Assembly (NCBI GenBank): GCA_004151065.3
Contig: NWUY0300010986.1
Location: 2,180 to 12,832 of the forward strand
Direction of reading: 5' to 3'
From: Larix sibirica
Lineage: Eukaryota; Streptophyta; Pinopsida; Pinales; Pinaceae
DNA: 10,653 nt
Shown here: positions 1-7,500 of the stretch, piece after piece
Layout: every line of letters begins with the position of its first letter
How positions within the stretch are numbered: position 1 is the first letter of the stretch
The notes under the pieces: model-generated
Databases searched by the model: none
What the model was told of the DNA's origin: nothing
Seen by the model: only the letters and a program-made list of their open reading frames with translations
Translations under genes and position numbers: made by a program

Positions 1-366
1 ATGGGAAAGGCCAACATGACCATGATTCCCACACACTCCATTGGCATGGTTTTCAAAAATTTACCCTATGAGGAAAAAATTGCATTGCATGTTACTTAGT
101 AAAACCCTAACTCCTATAATTATCAAATAAACAAACATCCATTCCATGGAATCATGGCGGGGGGTGTTCCTATGTGTAATTCAATGTTACAAGTCCAACA
201 TAGTCAATGTATTTTTTATCTGAGTCCTAGTTATCATTTATGGCTAGTTTCAATTGGATTCCTAAACCAATTCAGGGACACTTGGCCGATAACTACAAGT
301 GGCATAAAAAACAGTCTGAGAAGAAGAATTGAGTTCCATAATCTCCTACAAGGTTTTTTTGGGTGA
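1..366. repeat. ~350-bp tandem repeat, unit 1 (block A)
   Basis: First visible unit of a noncoding satellite-like array; it probably continues left of the window. Its landmarks recur in every unit: CACACTCCATTGGCATGG near the start, CAAAATTG/CATTGCATGTTACT, AACCCTAA, CCATGGAATCATGG, GAGTCCTAGTTATCA, a block like TTCCTAAACCAATTCAGGGA, and an end reading ATCTCCTACAAGGTTTTTTT. The closest relative is 6324-6690: the first 57 bases are identical and the rest is similar. The 70-codon open frame at 154-366 crosses the repeat without family resemblance and is not conserved in the other units, so I do not treat it as a gene. Confidence 0.9.
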
Positions 367-703
367 GGCCAACAAGAACACCATGTCCACATGCTTTGTT
401 GGCATAGTTTCAAAAATTAACCCATCATATGCAAACATTGCATTCCATATTATTTAACAAAACCCTAATTTCGGAAATCGTCAAATAAAAAATTAGCCAA
501 TACATGAGGTCACTATAGAGGGGTGTCACTATTCCAATGGATTCAATGGTTTGTTGACTTGACTCTCGATTATAATTTTATAGAGAGTTTCAACTCGTTT
601 CCTAAATTCATTTAGAGAAACTTGAAAAATTTATACTGGGGGTATAAAAACTAATTTAGGCAGTAGAATTGAGATCTGTAATCTCCTACATTTTTGCTTA
701 ATC
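367..703. repeat. ~350-bp tandem repeat, unit 2 (block A)
   Basis: Second unit, starting at GGCCAACAAGAACACC and carrying the same ordered landmarks as unit 1 in diverged form: TTTGTTGGCATAGTTTC, AACAAAACCCTAA, GAGGGGTGTCACT, and ATCTCCTACA near the end. Its best match is 6691-7027, closer than to its own neighbour. This shows that the order of units was duplicated as a block. The unit runs straight into the 34-bp minisatellite. Confidence 0.88.
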
Positions 704-831
704 CGAGCAGTCTAATTGAGTGGCATAAGATTCAACTCGAGCAGTATAATTGAGGGGCATAAGATTCAATCCAAGCAGTATAATTGAGGGGCATAAGATT
801 CAATCCGAGCAGTATAATTGAGTGGCATAAC
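704..831. repeat. 34-bp minisatellite, four copies
   Basis: Copies begin with CGAGCAG or CAAGCAG at 704, 738, 772 and 806, exactly 34 bases apart. Each continues with a TATAATTGAGGGGCATAAG-like core and ends ATTCAA before the next copy; the fourth copy breaks off into CCTCTTACAA. The core resembles the normal unit end (GGCATAAAA...GAGAAG...AATTGAGTTCCATAA), so it looks like a local amplification of the tail of the 350-bp unit. The same minisatellite has only two copies in block B (7028-7087). Confidence 0.93.
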
Positions 832-840
832 CTCTTACAA

Positions 841-1198
841 TATTTTTAGGCAATACCGACATGACCATGATGTGCACCCACTCTATTTGGATAGTTTTCA
901 AAAATTGATCTTGTGATGCAAAAATTGCATTTCATGTTACTCAACAAAACCATAGTTTCATAAATAATTGAATAAAACAATATACAATGAATGGAATCAT
1001 GGGAGACATGTATCCCTAGATGTAATATTGTGTCACAATTCCAATGGAATCTATGGTTCATTGATTTGAGTCTTGAATATCAATTTATGGAAAGTTTCAT
1101 CTCACTTCCTAAAGCCATTCATAGAAACTTAATGAATTTCTACTAGGGGCATGAAATCCAACCCGCACAACATAATTGAGTATCACAACCTCCTACAA
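841..1198. repeat. ~350-bp tandem repeat, unit 3 (block A)
   Basis: Third unit, with GACATGACCATGATGTGCA, GATAGTTTTCAAAAATT, GCATTTCATGTTACTCAACA, GGAATCATGGGAGAC and an end reading CAACCTCCTACAA. It pairs with 7101-7450 of block B. Its telo-box position is degenerate (AAAACCATAG rather than AAACCCTAA). A 71-codon open frame on the minus strand at 846-1061 lies inside and is not preserved across units. Confidence 0.88.
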
Positions 1199-1383
1199 TT
1201 AGAGGTACAATTTAAAAAAAAAATTACCTTGTGATGCAAAAATGGCATTAAATGTTGCTCAACAAAACCCTCATTCTGAAAGTCATCAAATAAAGTAATA
1301 TCAAATCCATGGAATCATAGAAGAGGGGTGTCCCTAGGTGTAATCCGATGCCATGAGTCCAACATAATCAATGGTTCATCGAT
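1199..1383. repeat. ~350-bp tandem repeat, unit 4, truncated at both ends
   Basis: A partial unit. It lacks the usual opening (ACATGACCATGAT...) and starts near ACCTTGTGATGCAAAAATGG. It then keeps AACAAAACCCTCA, CCATGGAATCATAG, GAGGGGTGTCCCTAGG and a GTCCAACATAATCAATGG block. Similarity to the other units stops near 1384, just after TTCATCGAT. Block B has only the first ~45 bases of the matching unit (7451-7500), so the two copies break at different points in the same unit. Confidence 0.8.
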
Positions 1384-1985
1384 GTTGGTGGTATCCAATG
1401 ACCTTGTTCATGAGCATGTCGATGATTATTACTAGATTTCCATGCTACTGGATATGTAATCTAGACTTTATGATGATCCAAATTCATACTACATTATGGA
1501 TCATTATCATGGATTGTTGTTGAAATATCACTATGATACCTTTATCATTTTGACTTTTATATACATGGAACATAAAACTTATTTCTTGTTATATTGGTAT
1601 TTTGATCATATATATATTTGACTTGTTCTTTTCACTTTGCTATAATGATATACATGACAAGTTAACGATCTGATATATATTTGACGTCCACCTCTTTTGA
1701 TGAAAGATTATGATGATATTATTGGAATTATCTTGCTAATTTATATGTATTTGAATTTGTTGATGTTTTTTTGATGGAGAATTAATAAGTATGATGGTAT
1801 TACTACTTTGGATGAATGTTGTCCATTTTCCATAAATTTTTTCACAAATATTATGCTATAAATTTGAATTGTGATATCTTCTTTTGTATATTTCATTATA
1901 TTATTTGAGAACTATGATATATATCATTATTTAATTGAAATTAATGAAATACATATAGTAAATGGGGTCATAACAAGGAATAAAA
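1384..1985. other. AT-rich noncoding segment, copy-A specific
   Basis: No open frame of note on either strand and no recognisable domain. The sequence is rich in short TATGATGAT and TTATTATTGG-type words, and an ATATATATTTGAC motif occurs twice about 60 bases apart (near 1610 and 1672). It has no counterpart between the two matched parts of copy B. It forms the left half of a segment (1384-2775) that was inserted into copy A or lost from copy B. Confidence 0.6.
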
Positions 1986-2660
1986 AATTGACACTATAAA
2001 CAAGAAGCAAAATGTAGCATTAATGTGGAACTAATGTGGAAGTAAATATCATCACAAAATTGGATGCAACCATAGGCGCTAAATACAAAGCCAAATGTGT
2101 TGTTAATGAGGAAGCAAAAGTGGAATAACAACTAGGAGATAAACTAGAAGCCAATCTAGCACAAATATAGAAGAAACATTGGAAGCAAAACTTGGTGCTA
2201 AATAGGAATCCAAATGTGGTGCTATTATAGAAGAAAAACTAGAAAAAAAATGGAAGCAAAACCGGAATCCAAAATTGAAGAAAAACAAGAATCCAACAAG
2301 GAAGCAAAACTAGGTGTTAAATGGGAAGCTATATGTGGCATCAAAGTGGAAGAAAAACATAAAGAAGAAATAGGTGCTAAATAGGAAGTCAAATGTGGCG
2401 CTAATGTAGAGGCAAACATCAATGCCAAATTGGGTGCTAAAATGGATGTCAAACCTAGCACTAAAGTGGAATCCAAACATGAAATTACAATCATATATTT
2501 AATGGAAATAAAACTAGGTGCTATTCTTGGAACTATTCTTGGAGAAAAAGTACGAGCTATTCCATGCACTATTACTGGACCTAATCGCGGTGTTATGTTT
2601 TGTGTTAAAGTAGGCACTATTCCTAGTGCTAAAGTCAGTGAAACTATCAAAATTTTATTG
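1986..2660 (+). repeat. Degenerate 12/24-nt periodic repeat; decayed tetrapeptide array
   Basis: Imperfect repeats of GTGGAAGCAAAACTTGGTGC-like words, about 24 nt long with a 12-nt substructure. From 2301 to about 2650 the plus strand reads in one frame as four-residue steps: LGVK, WEAI, CGIK, VEEK, then LGAK, MDVK, PSTK, VESK, and later LGAI, LGTI, LGEK, VRAI. This frame has a single stop, TAG at 2382-2384, where other copies have TGG. Upstream copies (for example 2182) sit in another frame and have more TAG stops. The minus strand is also open across 2225-2650, with its own four-residue pattern, as expected when the period is a multiple of three. I recognise no family. It may be an old repetitive protein gene or a minisatellite that never coded. 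Confidence 0.75.
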
Positions 2661-2775
2661 AAATGTAATTTCTTACAAGGTTTAATGTCAGATTGTCTAA
2701 CTCGATTGGAAAAAAAATTACACTAAAAAAAAGACACTGAATTAGGCATCAATTTTCTGTTTTGATGTAGTGGTT
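2661..2775. other. Short A-rich junction segment
   Basis: Sequence between the periodic repeat and the start of repeat copy A, with two A-runs (near 2710 and 2725). The open frame of the periodic repeat runs on to 2726 and ends there. A CTGTTTT word precedes the homologous sequence in both copies (about 2757 and about 8104), so the exact edge of the copy-A-specific segment is uncertain by about 20 bases. Confidence 0.5.
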
Positions 2776-3047
2776 AACTTACTTCTAGTCATTCGATACC
2801 AACAACATTATAATTCCCTATACAATGGCCATTGCAATTCCTATCACCTCCATAAATCTACCAAACCCTATAAACTAACCTATATTGCCATTCCTTTTCC
2901 CCATTTTGCTACAACCGAACAAGTTAAATATTACAAGTTCCTTTCTCTCTTAGTGGTACCTCACATACAATCTTCCCATCCATTCACCCTATCCCTCTTC
3001 CATTCCCTCCATATTCTAAATTTCTATCCTCATACTTCTATCCTAGC

Positions 3048-3187
3048 ATGACCTCACTTTGTGCATATCATTACAAACCCTCAACCCCCAAGTCATCCTA
3101 ATCCTCCATATATCTTATCCCATTGTGACCTTTCTTCATGAATATAATTGCAAAACCTCAACCTCCCAATCTATCCTAACTCCCCTT
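3048..3187. repeat. Internal ~77-bp tandem duplication in copy A
   Basis: ATTACAAACCCTCAA at 3070 returns as ATTGCAAAACCTCAA at 3147, 77 bases later, with similar flanks (TGACCTCACTTT and TGACCTTTCTTC to the left, ATCCTAA to the right). Copy B has the same arrangement at 8405 and 8483, so this duplication is older than the A/B duplication. Confidence 0.7.
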
Positions 3188-3240
3188 TTACCTTTCACGA
3201 CCACACACATTTGAAAAAAATATATTTTCTTATATCTTCA

Positions 3241-3290
3241 AAGAAATTGAAGGATGGAAAACATTTATGATCCTAAGAAATTGAAGGATG
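3241..3290. repeat. 34-bp direct duplication private to copy A
   Basis: AAGAAATTGAAGGATG occurs at 3241-3256 and again at 3275-3290. Copy B has only one related word (AAGTCAAGGATGAAAAATAC near 8589), so this duplication arose in copy A after the two copies separated. Confidence 0.8.
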
Positions 3291-3516
3291 AAAAACACAT
3301 TCTCTTAAAATGTCTTATATATACACACATTAACTTTCAATTTCAAAATATTTATAAAATCACGGATTTTCAAAACTTATTTCATGAAAATTAAAGACAT
3401 TTAAAGAAATGTATATCCAATTTTAACAAAATGTTCAAACAAATTAGTTTAGTGCCTATCAAAAGTTTTAGATAATTTTGGTCTCAACATAAACTTCTCA
3501 CGTCTCAATCCAATAA

Positions 3517-3689
3517 GAAAATACTTTTTTAACATTTTTTCAAAAAGGAATTATACTTATTATTTCTAAATACAGTGAAAAAACCATTTTAACATTTAAA
3601 TACAAATTTAAAAAGTAACTTTATACTATTATATTGAAAATTAAAAATTAAACATAAAAATAACTATTTAAATATTTTATATATTTTTT
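3517..3689. other. AT-rich spacer, no gene
   Basis: Mostly A/T runs (TTTTTTAACATTTTTT, AAATTAAAAATTAAAC). No open frame and no match to the copy-B side, where a LINE begins instead. It ends abruptly in the G-run that opens the hairpin island. Confidence 0.6.
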
Positions 3690-4235
3690 GGGGGAGGTGT
3701 GGTGATGCAAAGCATTGCTCCTAACTCCTTTCCATGGAGTATGGACAATCACAGACCCATCCAAAAGTTGTGGGAGGGAGGGGGCTGATGCCCGCATCAC
3801 TCATGTCCCCCGCCCCCGACTTGTCCCTATATTAAAACATTCTTAGATTTAGGTGTGGGTTATTGAAACTCACCCATAAACCAAAAGAATCCCCCTGCAT
3901 CATCCCCTTTCTTTACCATGTTAAACATGGGAGGGGGAAGGGGATATGTCCACATCAACCCCATCCTCTCCCACATTAAAACAATGTGTAGGGGAGGGAG
4001 GTGATCCAGGTCATCTCCATCCCTCCCTCTGTCTTGTGAACTATGGGATACTAGAATGCCCAACATTGCCCCCCTACCTGTGTATGTTCATTGCAACTTC
4101 CCATAGGATGTGGGAAGGATGGACATTGCCCCCCTACCACCCATAGTGTTGTAACATGGGTCATAGAGAGGTGCAATGCAGGGAATTTCCCCTCTCCCTC
4201 TTATGGCTTGTAGAACATCGCAACACCCAACTCTA
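3690..4235. repeat. G/C-rich island of degenerate short inverted repeats (cluster 1)
   Basis: A sharp compositional change from AT-rich flanks. Several neighbouring imperfect hairpins each have a G-rich left arm (GGGAGGGAGG...GTGATG) and a C-rich right arm (CATC...CCCTCCC). Examples: 3771-3790 with 3791-3820; 3928-3949 with 3952-3973 (15 of 22 positions pair without gaps); 3989-4006 with 4009-4030. A 60-bp direct repeat is marked by ACATTGCCCCCCTACC at 4063 and 4123. The open frames on both strands here are short and overlap each other, as expected by chance in such a sequence. It could be a nest of MITE-like elements or a degenerate satellite; I do not recognise a named family. Confidence 0.65.
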
Positions 4236-4514
4236 TGGTGAAGTATTTTTTAAGGGTGAAATTTTCCCAATTGACTATTTTTTGACCATTTAAAAAATAT
4301 TTATTTGTCAATTGGCTAAAAAATAACCTATTCTTTTACATACGATATGAATAAATTGATAAAATTTATCAAAACTTACAAGTTCTAATAGTATATTATA
4401 GGTTTTTTTTGTTGAATACTCGCCTTTGTATCTATACGTATGAATTTTTCAATCCAAATAATTGTCTAGAATATTATGCCTAGGTATTGTATTTGAATCC
4501 TTAAATAATATCCT
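4236..4514. other. AT-rich spacer with an inverted repeat
   Basis: No gene. CCAATTGAC (4267-4275) pairs with GTCAATTGG (4307-4315) around an A/T-rich loop. The sequence around 4262-4305 resembles the AT-rich DNA that follows the second hairpin island (from about 4738: CCCAATGACCATATTTTTTC). Island plus flank may therefore be a larger unit present twice, about 475 bases apart. Confidence 0.5.
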
Positions 4515-4735
4515 AATCTATGGGTTGCAATAGTCCATAGGCCATAGGAGAGAGGGTTCAATGTTACATCTTGTACCCCCATCGTCATGTTATAATAGGA
4601 TACAGGTGGGAGGGGGTGTGATTCCCCACTTCACGTCTCCCTCCCTGTCATAATATGTCATGGTGGGAGAAGGGAGGTGATGCCTAGGGGTCATTGTCAC
4701 CCCCAATGTTACAACACCTTGTTATAAAATTTTGG
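4515..4735. repeat. G/C-rich island of degenerate short inverted repeats (cluster 2)
   Basis: It shares words with cluster 1: GGTGGGAGGGGGTGTGAT against CACGTCTCCCTCCCTGTC (4605-4648), then GTGGGAGAAGGGAGGTGATG (4663-4682) followed by GGGTCATTGTCACCCCC. The words CATGTTATAATA (4587-4598) and ATAATATGTCATG (4650-4662) flank the first hairpin. No coding potential was seen. Confidence 0.62.
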
Positions 4736-4990
4736 GGAACCCAATGACCATATTTTTTCACTAAAAACTAAATAAGTTTGAAAAATATTTAAACAAAGGA
4801 GAGTACCTCCAACTAATGAAAATATTTACTAACCTTTCAAGTCCTCACAACTTACACTTGAATTTCCTTGTAATCAACCTACATAATCCTCTAAATATTC
4901 AAAGAATACTCTACCAGGATACTCCAAATCTTAAACCAATATTGGACCATGAATGAATAAAAAAAAAGAATGTATTTACATAAAAAAAAC
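4736..4990. other. AT-rich spacer, no gene
   Basis: No open frame or motif that I can support. The left edge resembles the AT-rich flank of hairpin cluster 1. A run of nine A's near 4960 and another run near 4983 precede the duplicated AT-rich repeat. Confidence 0.5.
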
Positions 4991-5172
4991 TTATAATTTA
5001 CATTGGTATTTTTAATTTGCTAAATATTTAAAAATAATAATAAAAGCTCTAAAAATATTTGAAATAGAAAATAAAAATATATGTTAATAATAAAATACAT
5101 ATATATATTATTATTTTAATAGAACTTCAACATTAAGAAATAAAATGAAAAATCAATGAAGTATATTATTTT
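4991..5172. repeat. AT-rich direct repeat, copy 1
   Basis: It shares with 5247-5428 the ordered words CATTGGTATTTTTAA, CTCTAAAAA, TATTATTATTTTA, GAACTTCAACATTA, GAAATAAAATGAAAAATCAA and GTATATTATTTT. The offset is about 251-256 bases. It is diverged by substitutions and small gaps, so it is old. No coding content. Confidence 0.72.
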
Positions 5173-5246
5173 GAATCAATGACTTATTACAAGGAGTGCC
5201 TTAATAGTACACCCATTCAACATATATCCTACAGGCCATGGGATAA

Positions 5247-5428
5247 TTATATTTTTCATTGTTATTTTTAACTTATTCAAAATTTATAATAACAACAACA
5301 GTACAATAATATAAACTCTAAAAAGTATTTAAAAAATAAAATAAAATACCTATATTTATTGTTATTTTAGTAAAACTCCAATATTACAAAATAAAATTGA
5401 AAATCAATGAAAAAGTATATTGTTTTTT
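5247..5428. repeat. AT-rich direct repeat, copy 2, cut at its right end
   Basis: Second copy of the 4991-5172 repeat (CATTGTTATTTTTAA, AAACTCTAAAAAGTATTT, AAACTCCAATATTAC, GAAAATCAATGA, GTATATTG). Similarity ends exactly at the T-run 5423-5429. Copy 1 continues past that point into TTGAATCAATGAC, so something joined the DNA at this position. Confidence 0.7.
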
Positions 5429-5859
5429 TGTAACTCTATATATTAATATTCAACAAAAGAGTTATATTGTCATGTATAGAGCAGCAGTCCCAACCCGACT
5501 ATGACCACATACCTACCAGACCTTCCTATGATTTCCCCTTACATTTTCTTTCCCAAAACTAGCCCTCCCCCTACGGGAAAAACATGGTATTACATATGAC
5601 CACACTTTCCAGACTTATCACCATATCCATTTCAAACAACAAAACATGGCCTTGCATTTCTATACCCGGTATACACATCATTCCCATATCGAATACTATA
5701 AACTAGGCTAAATAGCCATCCATCATTCCCACCCATCTTTACTGAACAAAGACCATACAAAATTAATAACTTGACAACTAGACTGATACATAATAGTAGT
5801 GACATCTCCTACCGCTTTGCTTATAGTTAGCCCTAGCGATTAGGGATAATTTAACATTA
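5423..5859 (-). mobile_element. Probable 5'-truncated LINE 3' end (minus strand)
   Basis: Read on the minus strand, this stretch ends with TTGTTGAATATTAATATATA, then GAGTTAC, then seven A's (the T-run at 5423-5429). This is the look of a plant LINE 3' untranslated end with a short poly-A tail. Upstream on that strand lies G-rich untranslated-looking sequence (GTAGGGGGAGGGC, GGGTTGGGACTGCTGC) with no open frame. It breaks the AT-rich direct repeat precisely at the T-run, as an insertion would. The other edge is set where the 350-bp array begins, and no clear target-site duplication was found. It could instead be unrelated sequence; there is no coding domain to confirm it. Confidence 0.4.
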
Positions 5860-5972
5860 ACACACACTCCATTGGCATAGTTTTCAAAAATTTATTGTGT
5901 GATGAAAAAATTGCATTACATGTTACTTAACAAAACCCTACAATTTTACCTTCTACAAGTTTTTTTGGGTGA
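5860..5972. repeat. Internally deleted unit of the ~350-bp repeat (block B start)
   Basis: It opens with CACACACTCCATTGGCATAG and follows the unit to AACAAAACCCTACAATTTT (about 5946). It then jumps to the unit end CTACAAGTTTTTTTGGGTGA. About 240 bases of the middle are missing, leaving a 113-bp short form. Confidence 0.82.
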
Positions 5973-6323
5973 TCCTAAAATGATCACAATGTCCACATAC
6001 TTCATTGGCATAATTTTCAAATATTTACCCCTTCATGTAGAAATGACATTCTGTGTTACTTAGTAAAACTCTAGTTCCATAAATCATCAAATAAAACAAC
6101 ATCTAATCCATGGGCTCATGGGAGAATAGTGTCTCTACATGTAATTTGATATCATGGGTCTAATGGAATCAATGATTAGTGGCTTTGAGTAATGGTTATC
6201 AATTTATGGTGAGTTTCAATTTGCTTACTAATTTTATTCAAGGACATTTCCCCAATTCCCACTAGGAGTATAAAAACAAATATGAGTAGTGGAATTGAGT
6301 GTTGTTACATACTACAACTTTGT
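5973..6323. repeat. ~350-bp tandem repeat, unit (block B)
   Basis: Full-length diverged unit: ATGTCCACATACTTCATTGG, TTACTTAGTAAAACTCTAG, AATCCATGGGCTCATGGGAG, GGTTATCAATTTATGG, and an end reading CTACAACTTTGT. It has no counterpart inside the window in block A. Its partner would lie just left of position 1. Confidence 0.85.
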
Positions 6324-6690
6324 ATGGGAAAGGCCAACATGACCATGATTCCCACACACTCCATTGGCATGGTTTTCAAACATTTACGCTTTGATGCAAA
6401 ACTTGCATTGCATGTTACTTAGTAAAACCCTAGCTCCTACAATTATCGAATAAACAAGTATCCATTCCATGGAATCATGGTAAGGGGTCTTCCTAGGCGT
6501 AATCCATTGTTAAAAGTCCAACATAGTCAACAGTTTGTCGATCTGAGTCCTAGTTATCAGTTTATGGCAAATTTCAATTGGCTTCCTAAACCAATTCAGG
6601 GACACTTTCCCAATAACTACAAGGGGCATAAAAAACAATCTGAGAAGAAGAATTGAGTTCCATAACCTCCTACAAGGTTTTTTTGGGTGA
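6324..6690. repeat. ~350-bp tandem repeat, unit equal to block A unit 1
   Basis: Counterpart of 1-366: the first 57 bases are identical, and the end CTCCTACAAGGTTTTTTTGG is shared with a single length difference between. It carries AAAACCCTAGC at the telo-box position. Confidence 0.92.
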
Positions 6691-7027
6691 GGCCAATACG
6701 AACATCACGTCCACATGCTTTGTTGGAATAATTTTAAAAATTAACCCATCATGTGCAAACATTGCATTCCATATTAGTTAACAAAACCCTAATTTCAGAA
6801 ATTGTCAAATAACAAATTATTCAATACATGGAGTCACGATAGAGGGGTGTCACTATTCGAATGGATTAAATGGTTTGTTGACTTGAATCTCGATTATCAT
6901 TTTATAGAGAGTTTCAACTCTCTTCCTAAAGTCATTTAGAGACACTTGAAAAATTTCTACCGGGGTCATAAAAACTAATCTAGGTAGTAGAATTGAGTTC
7001 TATAATCTCCTACAATTTTGTTTTTTC
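6691..7027. repeat. ~350-bp tandem repeat, unit equal to block A unit 2
   Basis: Counterpart of 367-703, with GGCCAATACGAACATCACGT, GCAAACATTGCATTCCATAT, AACAAAACCCTAATTTC and GAGGGGTGTCACTATTC. It leads into the same 34-bp minisatellite at the same relative place. Confidence 0.9.
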
Positions 7028-7087
7028 CGAGCAGTATAATTGAGTGACATAATATTCAATTCGAGTAGTATAATTGAGTGGCATAAA
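7028..7087. repeat. 34-bp minisatellite, two copies
   Basis: Copies start at CGAGCAG (7028) and CGAGTAG (7062), 34 bases apart. Each continues with TATAATTGAGTG and GCATAA-type sequence. Block A has four copies at the equivalent site. Confidence 0.9.
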
Positions 7088-7450
7088 CTCCTACAATATT
7101 TGTAGGCAATATCGACATGACCATGATGTGCATATGCTCTATTGGGATAGTTTTCAAAAAATTATCTAGTGATGCAAAAATTGAATTTCATGTTACTCAA
7201 CAAAACCACAAGTTCATAAATAATTGAATAAAACAATATCCACTTAATGGAATCACGGGAGACGTGTATCCCTATATGTAATATGATGTCACAATTCCAA
7301 TTCCAATGGTTCATTGATTTGAGTCTTGAATATCAGTTTATTGGATGTTTCATCTCACTTCCTAAAGCCATTCACAGACACTTAGTGAATTTATACCGGG
7401 GGCATAAAATCCAACCCGAGCAACATAATTGAGTATCGCAACCTCCTACA
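7088..7450. repeat. ~350-bp tandem repeat, unit equal to block A unit 3
   Basis: Counterpart of 841-1198: GACATGACCATGATGTGCA, GTTACTCAACAAAACCA, GGAATCACGGGAGACGTG, GAGTATCGCAACCTCCTACA. A 61-codon open frame at 7247-7432 lies inside the repeat and is not preserved in the matching unit. Confidence 0.9.
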
Positions 7451-7500
7451 AGTTTGCTCAAATAAGAGGCATAATTTAACAAAAAATACCTTGCGATGGA
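7451..7500. repeat. ~350-bp tandem repeat, terminal fragment
   Basis: It matches the beginning of block A unit 4 (AAGAGGCATAATTT...ACCTTGCGATGG against AGAGGTACAATTT...ACCTTGTGATGC). It stops near 7500, about 135 bases earlier than the block A partner. Confidence 0.75.

Larger units (their letters stand above)
2776..3516. repeat. ~740-bp dispersed repeat, copy A
   Basis: It matches 8111-8821 from AACTTACTTCTAGTCATT to a CTTCTCAC/ACGTCTCAAT end. The first 273 bases align with no gaps and about 85% identity by hand count. The rest carries small gaps. The gap-free part is an open frame in both copies and ends at the same TGA (3049-3051 and 8384-8386). Differences are spread evenly over the three codon positions (16/12/13), which argues against a selected protein. 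The 3' part is rich in CAAACCCTCAACCCCCAAG-type words. Copy A also has an extra 34-bp local duplication at 3241-3290. Confidence 0.9.

Noticed and set aside
2225-2650. 141-codon open frame on the minus strand as a gene
   Set aside because: It overlays the 12/24-nt periodic repeat, where a period divisible by three keeps several frames open. It has no ATG start and no recognisable domain.
3860-4146. Overlapping open frames on both strands (about 66-68 codons)
   Set aside because: They lie in the G/C-rich hairpin island on opposite strands and have repetitive composition with no family resemblance.
5831-5845. CCCTA-GCGAT-TAGGG hairpin as a regulatory site or telomere fusion point
   Set aside because: Five-base arms are expected by chance, and nothing nearby gives it a role.
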